The notes beneath the pieces were generated by a model, which saw only the letters and a list, made by a program, of their open reading frames with translations, made no database searches and was not told the origin of the DNA. A DNA stretch of 64,000 nucleotides. It comes from Nocardia panacis (GTDB lineage Bacteria; Actinomycetota; Actinomycetes; Mycobacteriales; Mycobacteriaceae). Below are positions 1 through 9,204 of this stretch, one piece after another. Location: assembly GCF_003598715.1 (NCBI RefSeq), contig NZ_QZFU01000016.1:868001-932000 (forward strand). Reading direction: 5' to 3'. The stretch's first letter is position 1, and the number at the start of each line of letters is the position of its first letter. Both the position numbers and the translations under genes were made by a program.

Positions 1-280
1 CGAGCGCGAATCCGATTGTGCCCCACACGAATACCTTGCGCCGACCCAGTCGGTCGCCCAGTGAGCCGCCGAGCAGGATGAACGAGGCCAGGGTGAGGGT
101 GTAGCCGTTGAGCGTCCACTGCAGGCCCGCCACATCGGTCCGCAACTGCGCACCGATGCGGGGCAGGGCGATATTGACGACCGTGGCGTCGAGCATGGCC
201 ACCGCCGAACCGAGGATGGTGGCCAACAGAATCCAGCGACCGGTGGCCGATCGCAGCCGAGGAAGCTCCGGACTCGTCAC
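1..280 (-). CDS. MFS drug exporter, DHA2 (14-TM) type, partial
   Basis: This is the first ~93 residues of an inner-membrane proton-coupled exporter; the rest lies beyond the window edge. The GTG start is at 280. The first membrane segment carries AMLDATVVNIALP, the TM1 signature of EmrB/QacA-like DHA2 transporters. It is followed by a WTLNGYTL segment and the MFS motif A, GGSLGDRLGRRKVF, between TM2 and TM3. The family exports drugs and lipophilic cations; no substrate can be inferred here. It reads away from the lipoprotein gene at 392-1000, in the same direction. The family call is safe, the substrate unknown. Confidence 0.85.
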   Translation of the reverse strand, partial: MTSPELPRLRSATGRWILLATILGSAVAMLDATVVNIALPRIGAQLRTDVAGLQWTLNGYTLTLASFILLGGSLGDRLGRRKVFVWGTIGFAL

Positions 281-391
281 ATCTGCCAACCTAGTACGCG
301 CTGCCGACGAAGTCGTCCGCAAACCGCGTATAGCCGGAGGTACGCCTAGGCATGGGTGCGACACAACCAGGGGTATGCGAGAAACGACCGG

Positions 392-1000
392 CTACAGATC
401 CTGGACGCAGACCACGAACTTGCGTTCCTTCTTCACGAAGCCGCTATTGCCCGGTCCGCAACTGCTCACATCGGTGGCGTTCTGCTGGATCTTGATGACC
501 TTGACGCCGTCCTTGACCGTCGCGCCGCAGTCGATGCGGCGGGCGATATCGCCGCCGACATCCATGCAGCCGCCCACCACCCAGTCGATGTCGAGGCAGA
601 ACGCGCCCTGCTCGATACCGTTCACGGTCTCCACGTAGTAGCTGTCGCGGTCGCCGACGCACTGCGAACTGCGCTGGGCCTTGCCGATGACGCGGTAGTT
701 GGAATCCTGGCTGCCGCAGGTCGCCTTTGTGATGGTGGCGTCGTCGGTGCTGCCGCCGAGGGTTACACAATCGCCCACTTCGGCCTGGAAATCCGTTTTC
801 CCGCCGGGGGTCTTGCCGGGGCTCGGTTTGCCAGGGGGCGGTTTAGGGGTGGCCGAGATCGCGTCGACCGTGCGGCCGCCTTCCGGCAGGGCGTGACCGC
901 TGACGGTGGATCCGCAACCCGCGAGCACCATCGCCGAGCACGCGGCCGCGGCGGCCACCGCCGCGCGCCGCGCCCACCCCCGATCGAATTGTCGAGACAC
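392..1000 (-). CDS. LppU-like secreted lipoprotein
   Basis: A predicted lipoprotein of 202 residues anchored on the outer face of the membrane. The chosen GTG at 1000 follows GGGAGG and gives a signal peptide with a twin-Arg n-region and a lipobox VLAGC, acylated Cys29. A Pro/Lys/Gly linker follows, then a compact domain with about eight cysteines spaced through it (GDCVTL, ATCGS, SQCVGD, AFCLDID, GGCMDVGG), which suggests several disulfides. This matches the mycobacterial LppU-type family, whose function is unknown. A longer frame reaches 1228, but its extra N-terminus would bury the signal peptide, so it was not used. It is divergent from the secreted-protein gene at 1168. Confidence 0.75.
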   Translation of the reverse strand: MSRQFDRGWARRAAVAAAAACSAMVLAGCGSTVSGHALPEGGRTVDAISATPKPPPGKPSPGKTPGGKTDFQAEVGDCVTLGGSTDDATITKATCGSQDSNYRVIGKAQRSSQCVGDRDSYYVETVNGIEQGAFCLDIDWVVGGCMDVGGDIARRIDCGATVKDGVKVIKIQQNATDVSSCGPGNSGFVKKERKFVVCVQDL

Positions 1001-1167
1001 CAGTCCTCCCACGCCACCTGTCACGCCATGAATACACCATCGTCCATCCGACGTCGAGTCGGCGACCCGACCCGCTTGCTTTCCGTTTATTGGGCGGGCC
1101 TGCGGAATCCCGGCTCCGGCAACCGATCTGGGTAGGGTTGGTTGGCGAGGCGCGAGAGGAGTCCCGA

Positions 1168-1773
1168 ATGAAACCGATCCAGGTGTTGTTGTGCTCCACC
1201 CTCGCGCTCGGATTATCGGTCGCCGCACCCGCGCTCGCCTCGGCCGCGGACCTGTACTGCGCCGCCGACGCGGGCACGGACATCACCCTGGTCAACGGAC
1301 CCGCCGCGTGCCGAGCCAGGACGGATGCGCGCGGTCAGGCACGGGCGGCCGGCTATGACGGTGTCGGCTACGCCGAGGCAACCGAGGGCGCCTCGGCGCT
1401 CGGCATCGGGATCGCGGGCGGGCGCGGCGCCTCCGACGCGGCGGGCGGGATTCCCGTCGCCCTCGGTATCGGCCCCGACGCGGTGGCCACGACCTCGCTG
1501 ACCGAGCCGGTCGCGGCGCCGCCGGGAGAGGCGGTATCGCCCAGCGGGCCGAGGCCCATCGAAATACCGGTCACCCCTTCACCTTTCGCCATCACCATCG
1601 CCTTCGGCGGTTCGTACGCCATGGTTTCGGCGACCGAGCGCGCGGTAACCTGCCTCGGCGCGGGCGCCCTCGCCTGGGATGCGGGCACCGGACGCGCCTG
1701 TCTGGCCACACCTTTCGGCATCTGGCAGCGGACGAGCCCGACCGACGAGGCGCGGGTCGCGTCGCAGCACTGA
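1168..1773 (+). CDS. secreted protein, DUF6764-like
   Basis: A predicted exported protein of 201 residues, role unknown. The ATG at 1168 is preceded by GAGAGGAG and begins a clear Sec signal peptide (MKPIQVLLCS..., cleavage near ALASAA, residue ~27). The mature part is Gly/Ala-rich with paired cysteines. It has alternating GIGIAGG-type stretches that may form a beta-rich, repetitive fold, and ends with a conserved-looking block ACLATPFGIW. The pattern resembles the DUF6764 family seen in Nocardia and Rhodococcus; that is from memory and was not searched. It stands alone between a divergent lipoprotein gene and a hydrolase gene. Confidence 0.6.
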   Translation: MKPIQVLLCSTLALGLSVAAPALASAADLYCAADAGTDITLVNGPAACRARTDARGQARAAGYDGVGYAEATEGASALGIGIAGGRGASDAAGGIPVALGIGPDAVATTSLTEPVAAPPGEAVSPSGPRPIEIPVTPSPFAITIAFGGSYAMVSATERAVTCLGAGALAWDAGTGRACLATPFGIWQRTSPTDEARVASQH

Positions 1774-1893
1774 GGCGAACTCGCCGGGCCGCGCATCGAT
1801 CCCGCTAATTTGTCGCTATCGACAAGTGGGGAGTACTCGGGCGCTACTCTGAGATTCCACCCCGCAGGGGACCCCCGATCAGGAGGTGCAGCC

Positions 1894-3135
1894 ATGGTCG
1901 CCGCCCTTCAACCCTCGGATTCCGCCGAATTCCGTGCGACGCCGCCCGCGCCGCGGGAGATGCTGGTCGATCCGCGCTTCATCCGCCTGGCCGACCACTT
2001 CTTCGGCACCTTCACCCAGCGCAGTCGGGGCGGCGGCGCGCTCGCCGTCTACCTCGATGGTCGCCCCGTGGTCGATATCTGGGCGGGGTGGGCGGCCAGG
2101 GATCGCCGCTGGTCGGGCGAGAATGTGACGCTGACCTTCTCCACCGGGAAGGGTGTGGCCTCCACGGTGGTGCACCGTTTGGCCGAGCGCGGCCTGCTCT
2201 CCTACGACCTGCCCGTCGCCGAGTACTGGCCGGAGTTCGCCGCGCACGGCAAGGCCGAGATCACGGTGCGCGATGTGCTGGCGCACCGGGCCGGGCTGCA
2301 TCGGGTGCGCGGGCTGGTGCCGGGCCGCGAAGGCATCCTCGACTATGACGCGGTGGTGGCCGCGCTGGCCGACAGCCCGGCCGATCCGCGCCGGGTCCGG
2401 TCCTCGGGCTACCACGCGATCACCTTCGGCTGGTTGGTCGCCGAGATCGTGCAGCGGGTGACGGGGGAGTCGTTCACCGAAGTGGTGGCGCGGGAGATCG
2501 CCGCGCCACTGGGTACACCCGAGTTCTGGTTCCGGGTGCCACCTGCGGAGCGGTATCGGATCGCCAAGATCTTCCCGCACCTGAGTCCGCCGGGAATCCG
2601 CTGGAATACCGCGTCATCGGTGCTGTCCTGGGTGCGTCCCGCGCGCGGACTCGCCGAGGCGGGTATGCCGGAGAGTTTCGACGAACTGGTGCGCGACCCG
2701 CGGGTGCACGACGCGGTCATGCCCGGCTGGAACGGGGTCTTCTCGGCGCGGGCGCTGGCGCGCATGTACGGTGCGCTGGCCAATGGCGGTCGCATCGATG
2801 ACCTGCGCTTCCTGCGTCCGGAGACACTGGAGCAAATGGGTCGGGTGCAGCCCTGCGAGGGCCGCGACTATGTGCTCGGCCTGCCGCTGCGCTTCACCCT
2901 CGGCTATCACCGCCCCGTGCTCATGTCCAAGCAGCAGCCGCGAAAAGCGTTCGGCCATTACGGAATCGGCGGTTCGGGCGCCTATGCCGATCCGGAGACC
3001 GGTATGGCGATCGCCTTCGTCACCAATCGACTCGGCAATGCCGCCACCGCACTCGGCGATGCCAGGCTGGCCCGATTGGCCGCTATCGCCCAGCACACGG
3101 TGCGCCGGATCAAGCGACTCGACCCCGCGGACTGA
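1894..3135 (+). CDS. beta-lactamase-family serine hydrolase (class C/EstB-like)
   Basis: A 413-residue hydrolase of the beta-lactamase/transpeptidase-like fold, which includes esterases and DD-peptidase-like enzymes. The catalytic S-x-x-K is STGK (Ser83, Lys86). The second motif is the tyrosine in YHAITFG (Tyr173), and the C-terminal H-x-G-like motif is FGHYGIGGSGAYADP. There is no signal peptide, so it is probably cytosolic and more likely an esterase than a wall enzyme. The ATG at 1894 follows AGGAGGTG by 5-6 bases; the reading frame extends upstream to 1810 without a ribosome-binding site. The substrate cannot be read from sequence. Confidence 0.85.
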   Translation: MVAALQPSDSAEFRATPPAPREMLVDPRFIRLADHFFGTFTQRSRGGGALAVYLDGRPVVDIWAGWAARDRRWSGENVTLTFSTGKGVASTVVHRLAERGLLSYDLPVAEYWPEFAAHGKAEITVRDVLAHRAGLHRVRGLVPGREGILDYDAVVAALADSPADPRRVRSSGYHAITFGWLVAEIVQRVTGESFTEVVAREIAAPLGTPEFWFRVPPAERYRIAKIFPHLSPPGIRWNTASSVLSWVRPARGLAEAGMPESFDELVRDPRVHDAVMPGWNGVFSARALARMYGALANGGRIDDLRFLRPETLEQMGRVQPCEGRDYVLGLPLRFTLGYHRPVLMSKQQPRKAFGHYGIGGSGAYADPETGMAIAFVTNRLGNAATALGDARLARLAAIAQHTVRRIKRLDPAD

Positions 3136-3451
3136 GCACATACGAGTGATTTACCTCACCAATATGTTTCGGTGCGCGGCAATAGCCAGAGGCCGCACCG
3201 GCGCCCGTCCTCCGGCACGCACCGCCTTGACCGGCGAGTATCGCGAATCACGATGCCCCGCAAGGCGATAGTGGCACATCGCACACCGAACGGTCGGCCC
3301 GTATCAAGGGCGAATGGCGCTGGATTCCTGTCGGTCCCGGACGGTAGGAATGACGCAGGGTCGGGCCGTCAAAATCCGCGGGGCGCTTCGAGCAGGCCCC
3401 GTACCAGGGAAAAATCTGCAGTTCTCGCGCGCGCGTGCGGAGCGGGATGGA
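3136..3451. other. intergenic region, no gene seen
   Basis: About 316 bp between the hydrolase and the L,D-transpeptidase. No convincing coding frame, RNA or hairpin with a T-run was found. It presumably carries the transpeptidase promoter, but no clear -35/-10 pair could be fixed. Confidence 0.5.
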
Positions 3452-4375
3452 ATGGACGAGAAACCTATGCGTATCGCCGCGAACAACAGAACGAAGTCGC
3501 TCTCCTCAGGGGATCGGCGGCTATCGCGCCGGCTGCGGCAGGGCCTGTTGTTAACCGCGGCCGTCACCGCCGCGGGCGCGGTCGTCAGCGCCCCCGCTCA
3601 GGCCGATATCGGTCTGCCGGGCCTGTTCGGCTCCGGATCGGCGGGCACCGCGCCCCAGGCGCCGCAGGGGCCGAATTTCGCGCCCCCGTCGATCAATATC
3701 GCCGACGGCGACACCGTGGGCGTGGCCCAGCCGATCGTCATCAACTTCAAGGAGCCGGTGGCCGATCACGCCGCGGCCGAGAAGTTCATCAAGGTCACCT
3801 CGTCGAAAAAGGCTCCGGGCCACTTCTATTGGCGCGGCGATCAGCAGGTTCGCTGGCGGCCCAATGAGTTCTGGCCGGACAACACCGATGTCAAGGTCGA
3901 GGCGGGCGGTACGGTCAGCAGCTTCCGCATCGGCGACGCGGTGGTCTCCACCGCCGACGACACCACCCACGAGATGACCATCACCCGCAATGGCGAGGTG
4001 GTCAAGACCATGCCCATCTCCATGGGCAAGACCAAGCACGAAACCCCCAACGGCACGTATTACATCGGCGAGCAGTTGCGCAAGATGATCATGGACTCCT
4101 CCACCTACGGCGTCCCGGTCAGCGCTCCGGAGGGTTACAAGGTCGAAGTCGAATACGCCTCGCGCATGTCCAACAGCGGCATCTTCGTGCACGCGGCCCC
4201 GTGGTCGGTGGCCCAGCAGGGCAACTCCAATGCCAGCCACGGCTGCCTGAATGTCAGCACCGAGAATGCCAAGTGGTTCTTCGACAACGTGCACCGGGGC
4301 GACCCGGTGGTCGTGCAGAACACCAAGGGCGGCACGCTCAGCACCAGCGACGGCCTCGGCGACTGGAACGACTGA
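3452..4375 (+). CDS. L,D-transpeptidase (YkuD domain, Ig-like N-domain)
   Basis: A secreted cell-wall enzyme of 307 residues that would form 3-3 cross-links between peptidoglycan stems. The N-terminus has basic residues, a hydrophobic core and a cleavage site near APAQA. After a Gly/Pro-rich stretch comes a bacterial Ig-like domain (about residues 75-165, INFKEPVADHAAAEKF), then the YkuD catalytic domain. Its signature SHGCLNVS places the nucleophile at Cys265 with His263, and an upstream GIFVHAAPW supplies the other conserved His. The layout matches mycobacterial Ldt enzymes with a single Ig domain. The start at 3452 has GGGATGGA just upstream; the next in-frame ATG at 3467 is possible. Confidence 0.92.
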   Translation: MDEKPMRIAANNRTKSLSSGDRRLSRRLRQGLLLTAAVTAAGAVVSAPAQADIGLPGLFGSGSAGTAPQAPQGPNFAPPSINIADGDTVGVAQPIVINFKEPVADHAAAEKFIKVTSSKKAPGHFYWRGDQQVRWRPNEFWPDNTDVKVEAGGTVSSFRIGDAVVSTADDTTHEMTITRNGEVVKTMPISMGKTKHETPNGTYYIGEQLRKMIMDSSTYGVPVSAPEGYKVEVEYASRMSNSGIFVHAAPWSVAQQGNSNASHGCLNVSTENAKWFFDNVHRGDPVVVQNTKGGTLSTSDGLGDWND

Positions 4376-4674
4376 CACCCCAAGCCCGACCCCGAGCCCG
4401 CCAGCTCGGAGAAGTTCATACGCAGTTGGCCGATTGGTCCGCCGATTTCCCATACGGCGGATCAATTGTCCGTTTACGCTCCCGAAAGGCCGTAGCGCTC
4501 CGGCGAGGCCTGAGCACGACAAGTGATTTCGGGAGAATATGGGAAACTCGTCGGGTGCGCCCACCGCTGGGCAACCCAGTGCATCGTCTGCCGGCTACGA
4601 CAAGGCATCCGACGAGGGGGGCGGAAACGCGGGCGCCATGGCGTCCGGAAAGTTCAGCGTGTCGGCGCTTTTCG

Positions 4675-4705
4675 TTAACCGATCGTTTGCTCGCATCCGT
4701 AGAGT
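4675..4705 (+). promoter_or_regulatory. putative promoter of the ugp operon (leaderless)
   Basis: TTAACC (4675-4680) and TAGAGT (4700-4705), 19 bp apart, resemble actinobacterial -35/-10 boxes. The -10 box ends seven bases before the GTG at 4713, so the transcript would begin at or next to the start codon. This is why that GTG was preferred to the ATG at 4539. Nothing else was recognised in the gene-free stretch 4376-4712. Confidence 0.5.
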
Positions 4706-4712
4706 CTCCGCC

Positions 4713-5642
4713 GTGCGAACTAGTCCGGAACGAGTCCTGCCCCAGCAACAGGGGCGTGGTCTGCGCAATCGACCCTGGTCGGACTACGCGCTGTTCCTGA
4801 TTCTCGTGGTGCCGAACCTGGTGCTGCTCGGTCTGTTCGTCTATCGGCCGCTGCTGGACAACATTCGACTCTCGTTCACCGACTGGAATATGTCGGACCC
4901 GTTCGTGAACTACGTCGGACTCGACAACTACATCGAATGGTTCGGACGCGCCGACACCTGGCAGATTGTCGGCAACACCGTCATCTTCACCGTGGCCGCC
5001 GTCGTCGGCAGCATGGTGCTCGGCCTGGTGCTCGCACTGCTGCTCGATCGAAAACTGCGGGGCCGCAACCTGGTCCGTTCGGCCATCTTCGCGCCGTTCG
5101 TCATCTCCGGCGCGGCCATCGGCGTCGCCTTCCAGTTCATCTTCGATCCGAGCTTCGGCCTGGTGCAGGATGTGCTGCATCGACTGGGCGTGAGCCAGGC
5201 GCCCGACTTCTACCAGGATCCGCACTGGGCGCTGTTCATGGTGACCGTCACCTACATCTGGAAAAACCTCGGCTACAGCTTCGTCATCTATCTGGCCGCG
5301 CTGCAAGGAGTTCGGACCGAACTGCTCGAGGCCGCCGAGATCGATCGCGCGAGCCGCTGGACCACCTTCCGCCGAGTGCTGCTGCCACAACTGCGCCCCA
5401 CCACGTTCTTCCTGTCCATCACCGTGCTGCTCAACTCGCTGCAGGTCTTCGACATCATCAATGTGATGACCAGGGGCGGACCGATCGGCACCGGCACCAC
5501 AACCATGGTCTATCAGGTGTATCTGGAATCGTTCCGCAATTTCCGCGCGGGCTACGGCGCGACGGTGGCCACCATCATGTTCGTGGTGCTGCTCGTTGTC
5601 ACCCTGGTCCAGGTTCGCATCATGGATCGGAGCGAGCAGTGA
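4713..5642 (+). CDS. ugpA: glycerophosphodiester ABC importer permease UgpA
   Basis: First membrane subunit of a type I sugar/glycerol-phosphate-class importer, 309 residues with six predicted membrane segments. The EAA loop that contacts the ATPase reads EAAEIDRASRWTTFRRVLLPQLRPT. Order and content (permease, permease, binding protein, ATPase) match M. tuberculosis ugpAEBC, whose binding protein takes glycerophosphocholine. The longest frame starts at 4539, but its first 58 residues are low-complexity, and the leaderless promoter supports GTG 4713. The stop overlaps the next start as GTGA. The family is certain; the exact substrate is inferred from the mycobacterial system. Confidence 0.88.
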   Translation: MRTSPERVLPQQQGRGLRNRPWSDYALFLILVVPNLVLLGLFVYRPLLDNIRLSFTDWNMSDPFVNYVGLDNYIEWFGRADTWQIVGNTVIFTVAAVVGSMVLGLVLALLLDRKLRGRNLVRSAIFAPFVISGAAIGVAFQFIFDPSFGLVQDVLHRLGVSQAPDFYQDPHWALFMVTVTYIWKNLGYSFVIYLAALQGVRTELLEAAEIDRASRWTTFRRVLLPQLRPTTFFLSITVLLNSLQVFDIINVMTRGGPIGTGTTTMVYQVYLESFRNFRAGYGATVATIMFVVLLVVTLVQVRIMDRSEQ

Positions 5643-6520
5643 GCACCCTGACAGTGAAATTCACAGGCCAACAGGCGATTTCGTACCGAAACCAGCAGAG
5701 GCTGGTGACCGCGCTCGGCTACGCCGCCATGGTGTGCGTACTGATCATCGTCGGCGTCCCGCTGTTCTGGATCCTGATCACCTCGTTCAAGGCGCGCCCC
5801 GATATCTACACCCAGCCCGCGGTCTACTGGCCGCACAGCTGGCATCCGGAGAACTACAAGGAGGCGACGACGACCCTGCCGTTCGCCACCTTCCTGCGCA
5901 ACTCCGTCATCATCACCGGGGTCATCTCCCTGGTGAAATTCGTGCTCGGCGTGCTCAGCGCCTACGGGCTGGTCTTCCTGCGCTTTCCGGGCAAGAACCT
6001 GCTGTTCCTGGCGATCATCGCGGCGCTCATGGTGCCCAACCAGATCACCGTCATCTCCAACTACGCGCTGGTGGCCCAGCTCGGTTGGCGAAATACCCTG
6101 CAGGGCATCATCGTTCCGCTCTGCGGCGTCTCCTTCGGCACCTTCCTCATGCGCAACCACTTCCTGTCGCTGCCCTCGGAGGTGATCGAGGCCGCCCGAA
6201 TGGACGGCGCGAACTGGTGGCGACTGCTCACCAGGGTGGTGCTGCCCATGTCCGGACCGACCATGGTCGCCTTCGCCGTGGTCACCCTGGTCAACGAATG
6301 GAACGAATACCTCTGGCCGTTCCTGATGGCCGACGACTCGCGGGTGGCCACCCTGCCGGTCGGCCTGACTCTGCTGCAGAACACCGAGAACCCGAGCGTC
6401 ACCAATTGGGGGCCGGTGATGGCGGGCACGCTGCTGACCATGCTGCCCATCCTCATCGTCTTCCTCGTCCTGCAACGACACATGATCAAGGGCCTCACCT
6501 CCGGTGCGGTCAAGGGATAA
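5639..6520 (+). CDS. ugpE: glycerophosphodiester ABC importer permease UgpE
   Basis: Second permease of the importer, 293 residues, expected to pair with UgpA in the membrane. It starts at GTG 5639, overlapping the ugpA stop by four bases, so translation is probably coupled. The N-terminal segment (MVCVLIIVGVPLFWILITSF) is typical of MalG/UgpE-type permeases. The EAA loop is EAARMDGANWWRLLTRVVLPM, close to the mycobacterial protein as remembered. The ORF is open well upstream of this start, but that part is antisense-type shadow of ugpA. A good ribosome site (CAGGAG) for the next gene lies directly after its stop. Confidence 0.9.
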   Translation: MSTLTVKFTGQQAISYRNQQRLVTALGYAAMVCVLIIVGVPLFWILITSFKARPDIYTQPAVYWPHSWHPENYKEATTTLPFATFLRNSVIITGVISLVKFVLGVLSAYGLVFLRFPGKNLLFLAIIAALMVPNQITVISNYALVAQLGWRNTLQGIIVPLCGVSFGTFLMRNHFLSLPSEVIEAARMDGANWWRLLTRVVLPMSGPTMVAFAVVTLVNEWNEYLWPFLMADDSRVATLPVGLTLLQNTENPSVTNWGPVMAGTLLTMLPILIVFLVLQRHMIKGLTSGAVKG

Positions 6521-6533
6521 CAGGAGAAACCAC

Positions 6534-7862
6534 GTGTCCAGTTCCAAATTTCCGACGCTGTCGCGGCGCGGGTTCATCGGCATCGCGGGCGCGGCCGCCG
6601 CGGGCGTCGCGCTCACCGCGTGCGCGGGTGGCGGCGGTGGCTCCAAACAGGGCGGCGACGCCAACACCATCAACTTCTGGTCCAACCACCCCGGCACCTC
6701 CAAAGACCAGGAACTCGAGCTGATCAGCCGCTTCCAGGCCAAATTCCCGGACCTGAAGGTGAAGCTGATCGACGCGGGCCGCAACTACGAGGAGGTCGCG
6801 CAGAAGTTCAATGCCGCGCTCTCCGGCGGCGACCTGCCCGACGTCGTCGTGCTCTCCGATGTCTGGTGGTTCAACTACGCGCTGACCGGCGCCATCGAAC
6901 CCCTCGACGGACACTTCGGCGACGCGGGCGTCAAACTCGACGACTACGTCGACTCGCTGGCCTCGGACTACCTGTTCAACGGCAAGCACTACGCCCTGCC
7001 GTACTCCCGCTCGACCCCGCTGTTCTACTACAACAAGGATGTCTGGGCCAAGGCCGGACTGCCCGACCGCGGCCCCAACAGCTGGCAGGAATTCGACGAG
7101 TGGGGTCCCAAACTCCAATCCGTCGTCGGCGACGGCAAATTCGCGCACGGCTGGGGTGACGCCAAGAACTACCTGGCCTGGACCTTCCAGGGTCCGAACT
7201 GGACCTTCGGCGGCGCCTACTCCGACCAGTGGAAGCTGAAGTTCAACGATCCGGGCACCATCGCCGCCGGAAACTACTTGCGCGACAGCATCAACGTCAA
7301 GAAGTACGCGGCCATCCGCCCCGCCATCGCCACCGATTTCGGCACCGGCGTCATCGCCTCCACCATCGCCTCCACCGGTGATCTGAAGGGCATCAAGGCC
7401 AACGCCGACGGCAAACTCGCCTTCGGCACCGCCAACCTGCCGCACCCGAGCGGACCCGGCGTCACCACCGGCGGCGCCGGCCTGGCCATTCCGGCGCGCA
7501 TCTCCGATCAGCGAAAAGTGAACGCGCTCAAGTTCATCGAATTCCTCACCAATCCGGAAAGCACCGCCTACTTCTCCCAGGCCACCGGATACATGCCGGT
7601 GCGCAAATCCGCGGTGAGCAATCCGAGCGAGGTCGAATTCCTCGCCAAGAACCCGAACGCCAAGGTCGCCATCGACCAGTTGCCGCTGACCAAATCCCAG
7701 GACTACGCCCGCGTCTTCCTGCCCAACGGCGACCAGATCATCGGCACCGGACTCGAGCAGATCGGCCTGCAGAACAAGGACGTGGCCTCGGTCTTCGCCG
7801 ATGTCACCGGTCAGCTCCAGCAGATCTACGACCGGCAGATCGCGCCCAAACTGCCCAAGTAA
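6534..7862 (+). CDS. ugpB: glycerophosphodiester-binding lipoprotein UgpB
   Basis: The extracellular binding protein of the importer, 442 residues, predicted to be lipid-anchored after Tat export. The GTG at 6534 lies seven bases after CAGGAGA. The leader has a twin-arginine motif (SRRGFIG, Arg11-Arg12) and a lipobox LTAC, Cys30. The mature part has the family-1 solute-binding fold, with blocks such as NFWSNHPGTS, LIDAGRNYEEVAQKFNAAL, DVWWFNYAL and ALPYSRSTPLFYYNKDVW. These track closely with M. tuberculosis UgpB as remembered, including the Trp-rich pocket segment. It is the third gene of the operon. Tat dependence is inferred from the motif only. Confidence 0.9.
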   Translation: MSSSKFPTLSRRGFIGIAGAAAAGVALTACAGGGGGSKQGGDANTINFWSNHPGTSKDQELELISRFQAKFPDLKVKLIDAGRNYEEVAQKFNAALSGGDLPDVVVLSDVWWFNYALTGAIEPLDGHFGDAGVKLDDYVDSLASDYLFNGKHYALPYSRSTPLFYYNKDVWAKAGLPDRGPNSWQEFDEWGPKLQSVVGDGKFAHGWGDAKNYLAWTFQGPNWTFGGAYSDQWKLKFNDPGTIAAGNYLRDSINVKKYAAIRPAIATDFGTGVIASTIASTGDLKGIKANADGKLAFGTANLPHPSGPGVTTGGAGLAIPARISDQRKVNALKFIEFLTNPESTAYFSQATGYMPVRKSAVSNPSEVEFLAKNPNAKVAIDQLPLTKSQDYARVFLPNGDQIIGTGLEQIGLQNKDVASVFADVTGQLQQIYDRQIAPKLPK

Positions 7863-7897
7863 GCACCACCAACCCAGTACGAGGAGACCGGATCAGC

Positions 7898-8977
7898 ATG
7901 GCGACAGTGCAGTTCGAGGGTGTTACGCACCTGTACCCCAGTGCGCCCACCCCCGCCGTCGACAAGCTGGACCTCGATATCGCCGACGGGGAGTTCATCG
8001 TCCTCGTCGGCCCCTCGGGGTGCGGTAAATCGACCAGCCTGCGCATGCTGGCCGGACTCGAATCGGTGGAATCCGGGCGCATCCTGATCGGCGGCACGGA
8101 TGTCACCGGACTGCCGCCGCGCGCCCGCGATGTGGCCATGGTCTTCCAGAGCTACGCGCTCTACCCGAACATGACCGTCGCGGAGAATATGGGCTTCGCG
8201 CTGCGCAACGCGGGAATGAACAAGGCCGACACCATGACTCGGGTCCACGAGGCGGCGCGAATGCTCGAACTCGAACCGCTGCTGGAACGCAAACCGGCCA
8301 AACTCTCCGGCGGGCAGCGTCAGCGCGTGGCCATGGGCCGCGCCATCGTGCGCAGGCCGCAGGTGTTCTGCATGGACGAACCGCTGTCCAACCTGGACGC
8401 CAAACTCCGGGTCAGCACCCGCTCACAGATCGCGGGCCTGCAGAAGCGGCTGGGCACCACCACCGTCTACGTCACCCACGATCAGGTCGAGGCCATGACC
8501 ATGGGTGACCGGGTCGCGGTGCTGAAAGACGGTTTGCTGCAACAGATCGCCGCGCCGCGCGAACTCTACGACGACCCGGTCAACACCTTCGTCGCCGGAT
8601 TCATCGGCTCACCGGGGATGAACCTGCTCGAGGCCCCGGTGCGCGACGGCGCGGCCGAACTGGGCGAGCTGCGGATCCCGCTGCCCACCGGACTCGCGGC
8701 GGGCGCGCGGATCATCGTCGGCATCCGACCCGAATCCTGGGAGGTGACCACCGAGGACACGGGCCTGGCGGTGGACGCCGAACTGCTCGAGGAACTGGGC
8801 GCGGAATCCTTCGTCTACAGCCACGGGGTCACCGAGCAGTGGACCAGCCGCACCGGCAGAGTGGTGGCACGGGTGGACCGCCGCTTCCGGGTGGCGCTCG
8901 GCGACCGACTTCGGTTGCGGCCCAAGCTCGACGAGGTGTTCTTCTTCGACGCGGTCACCGAGGAACGCCTCCGCTGA
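7898..8977 (+). CDS. ugpC: glycerophosphodiester importer ATPase UgpC
   Basis: The nucleotide-binding subunit driving the importer, 359 residues, cytosolic and bound to UgpAE. It shows Walker A GPSGCGKST (38-46), the signature LSGGQRQRVAMG, Walker B VFCMDEPLSNLD and the switch His in VYVTHD. The C-terminal OB-like regulatory domain (residues ~240-355) is that of MalK/UgpC/MsmX proteins. GAGGAG lies ahead of the ATG. It closes the operon; no hairpin terminator was evident before the repeat at 9009. MsmX-like ATPases can serve several importers, so a wider role is possible. Confidence 0.92.
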   Translation: MATVQFEGVTHLYPSAPTPAVDKLDLDIADGEFIVLVGPSGCGKSTSLRMLAGLESVESGRILIGGTDVTGLPPRARDVAMVFQSYALYPNMTVAENMGFALRNAGMNKADTMTRVHEAARMLELEPLLERKPAKLSGGQRQRVAMGRAIVRRPQVFCMDEPLSNLDAKLRVSTRSQIAGLQKRLGTTTVYVTHDQVEAMTMGDRVAVLKDGLLQQIAAPRELYDDPVNTFVAGFIGSPGMNLLEAPVRDGAAELGELRIPLPTGLAAGARIIVGIRPESWEVTTEDTGLAVDAELLEELGAESFVYSHGVTEQWTSRTGRVVARVDRRFRVALGDRLRLRPKLDEVFFFDAVTEERLR

Positions 8978-9008
8978 ATCCCCCGCCGGGGACCGGTCGT
9001 CCCCGGCG

Positions 9009-9157
9009 GTATTTGATTCGCGGCCTCCCGGTGGCCTGCGTGGTGACACTTCGTTACCGCCTCCGGCCCCGGCGCTCGGGGTGTCTGATCTGCGGCCGAG
9101 CGACAGGGCCTACGTGGTGACACTTCGTTACCGCCTCCGGCCCCGGCGCTCGGCCGC
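9009..9157 (+). repeat. dispersed ~77-bp intergenic repeat, two copies in tandem
   Basis: Two imperfect direct copies (9009-9079 and 9081-9157) fill the gap between ugpC and the M13 peptidase gene. The shared part includes CGTGGTGACACTTCGTTACC followed by a GC-rich CCGGCGCTCGG arm. Related copies occur at 24121-24274 (opposite strand, two copies) and at 44333-44403 (one degenerate copy). All three sites are intergenic. Function unknown; no open frame is conserved. Confidence 0.75.
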
Positions 9158-9204
9158 GGTGCGATGGGCGCCCGCCCCAGGGCGGCGGGCGCTCATCTGT
9201 GCGA

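Noticed and set aside
3165..3180. Half-match to parS (TGTTTC) downstream of the hydrolase
   Set aside because: Only the left arm fits; the right half lacks GAAACA.
4539..4712. N-terminal extension of UgpA
   Set aside because: Ser/Gly/Ala-rich without conservation, and a leaderless-type promoter sits directly before GTG 4713.
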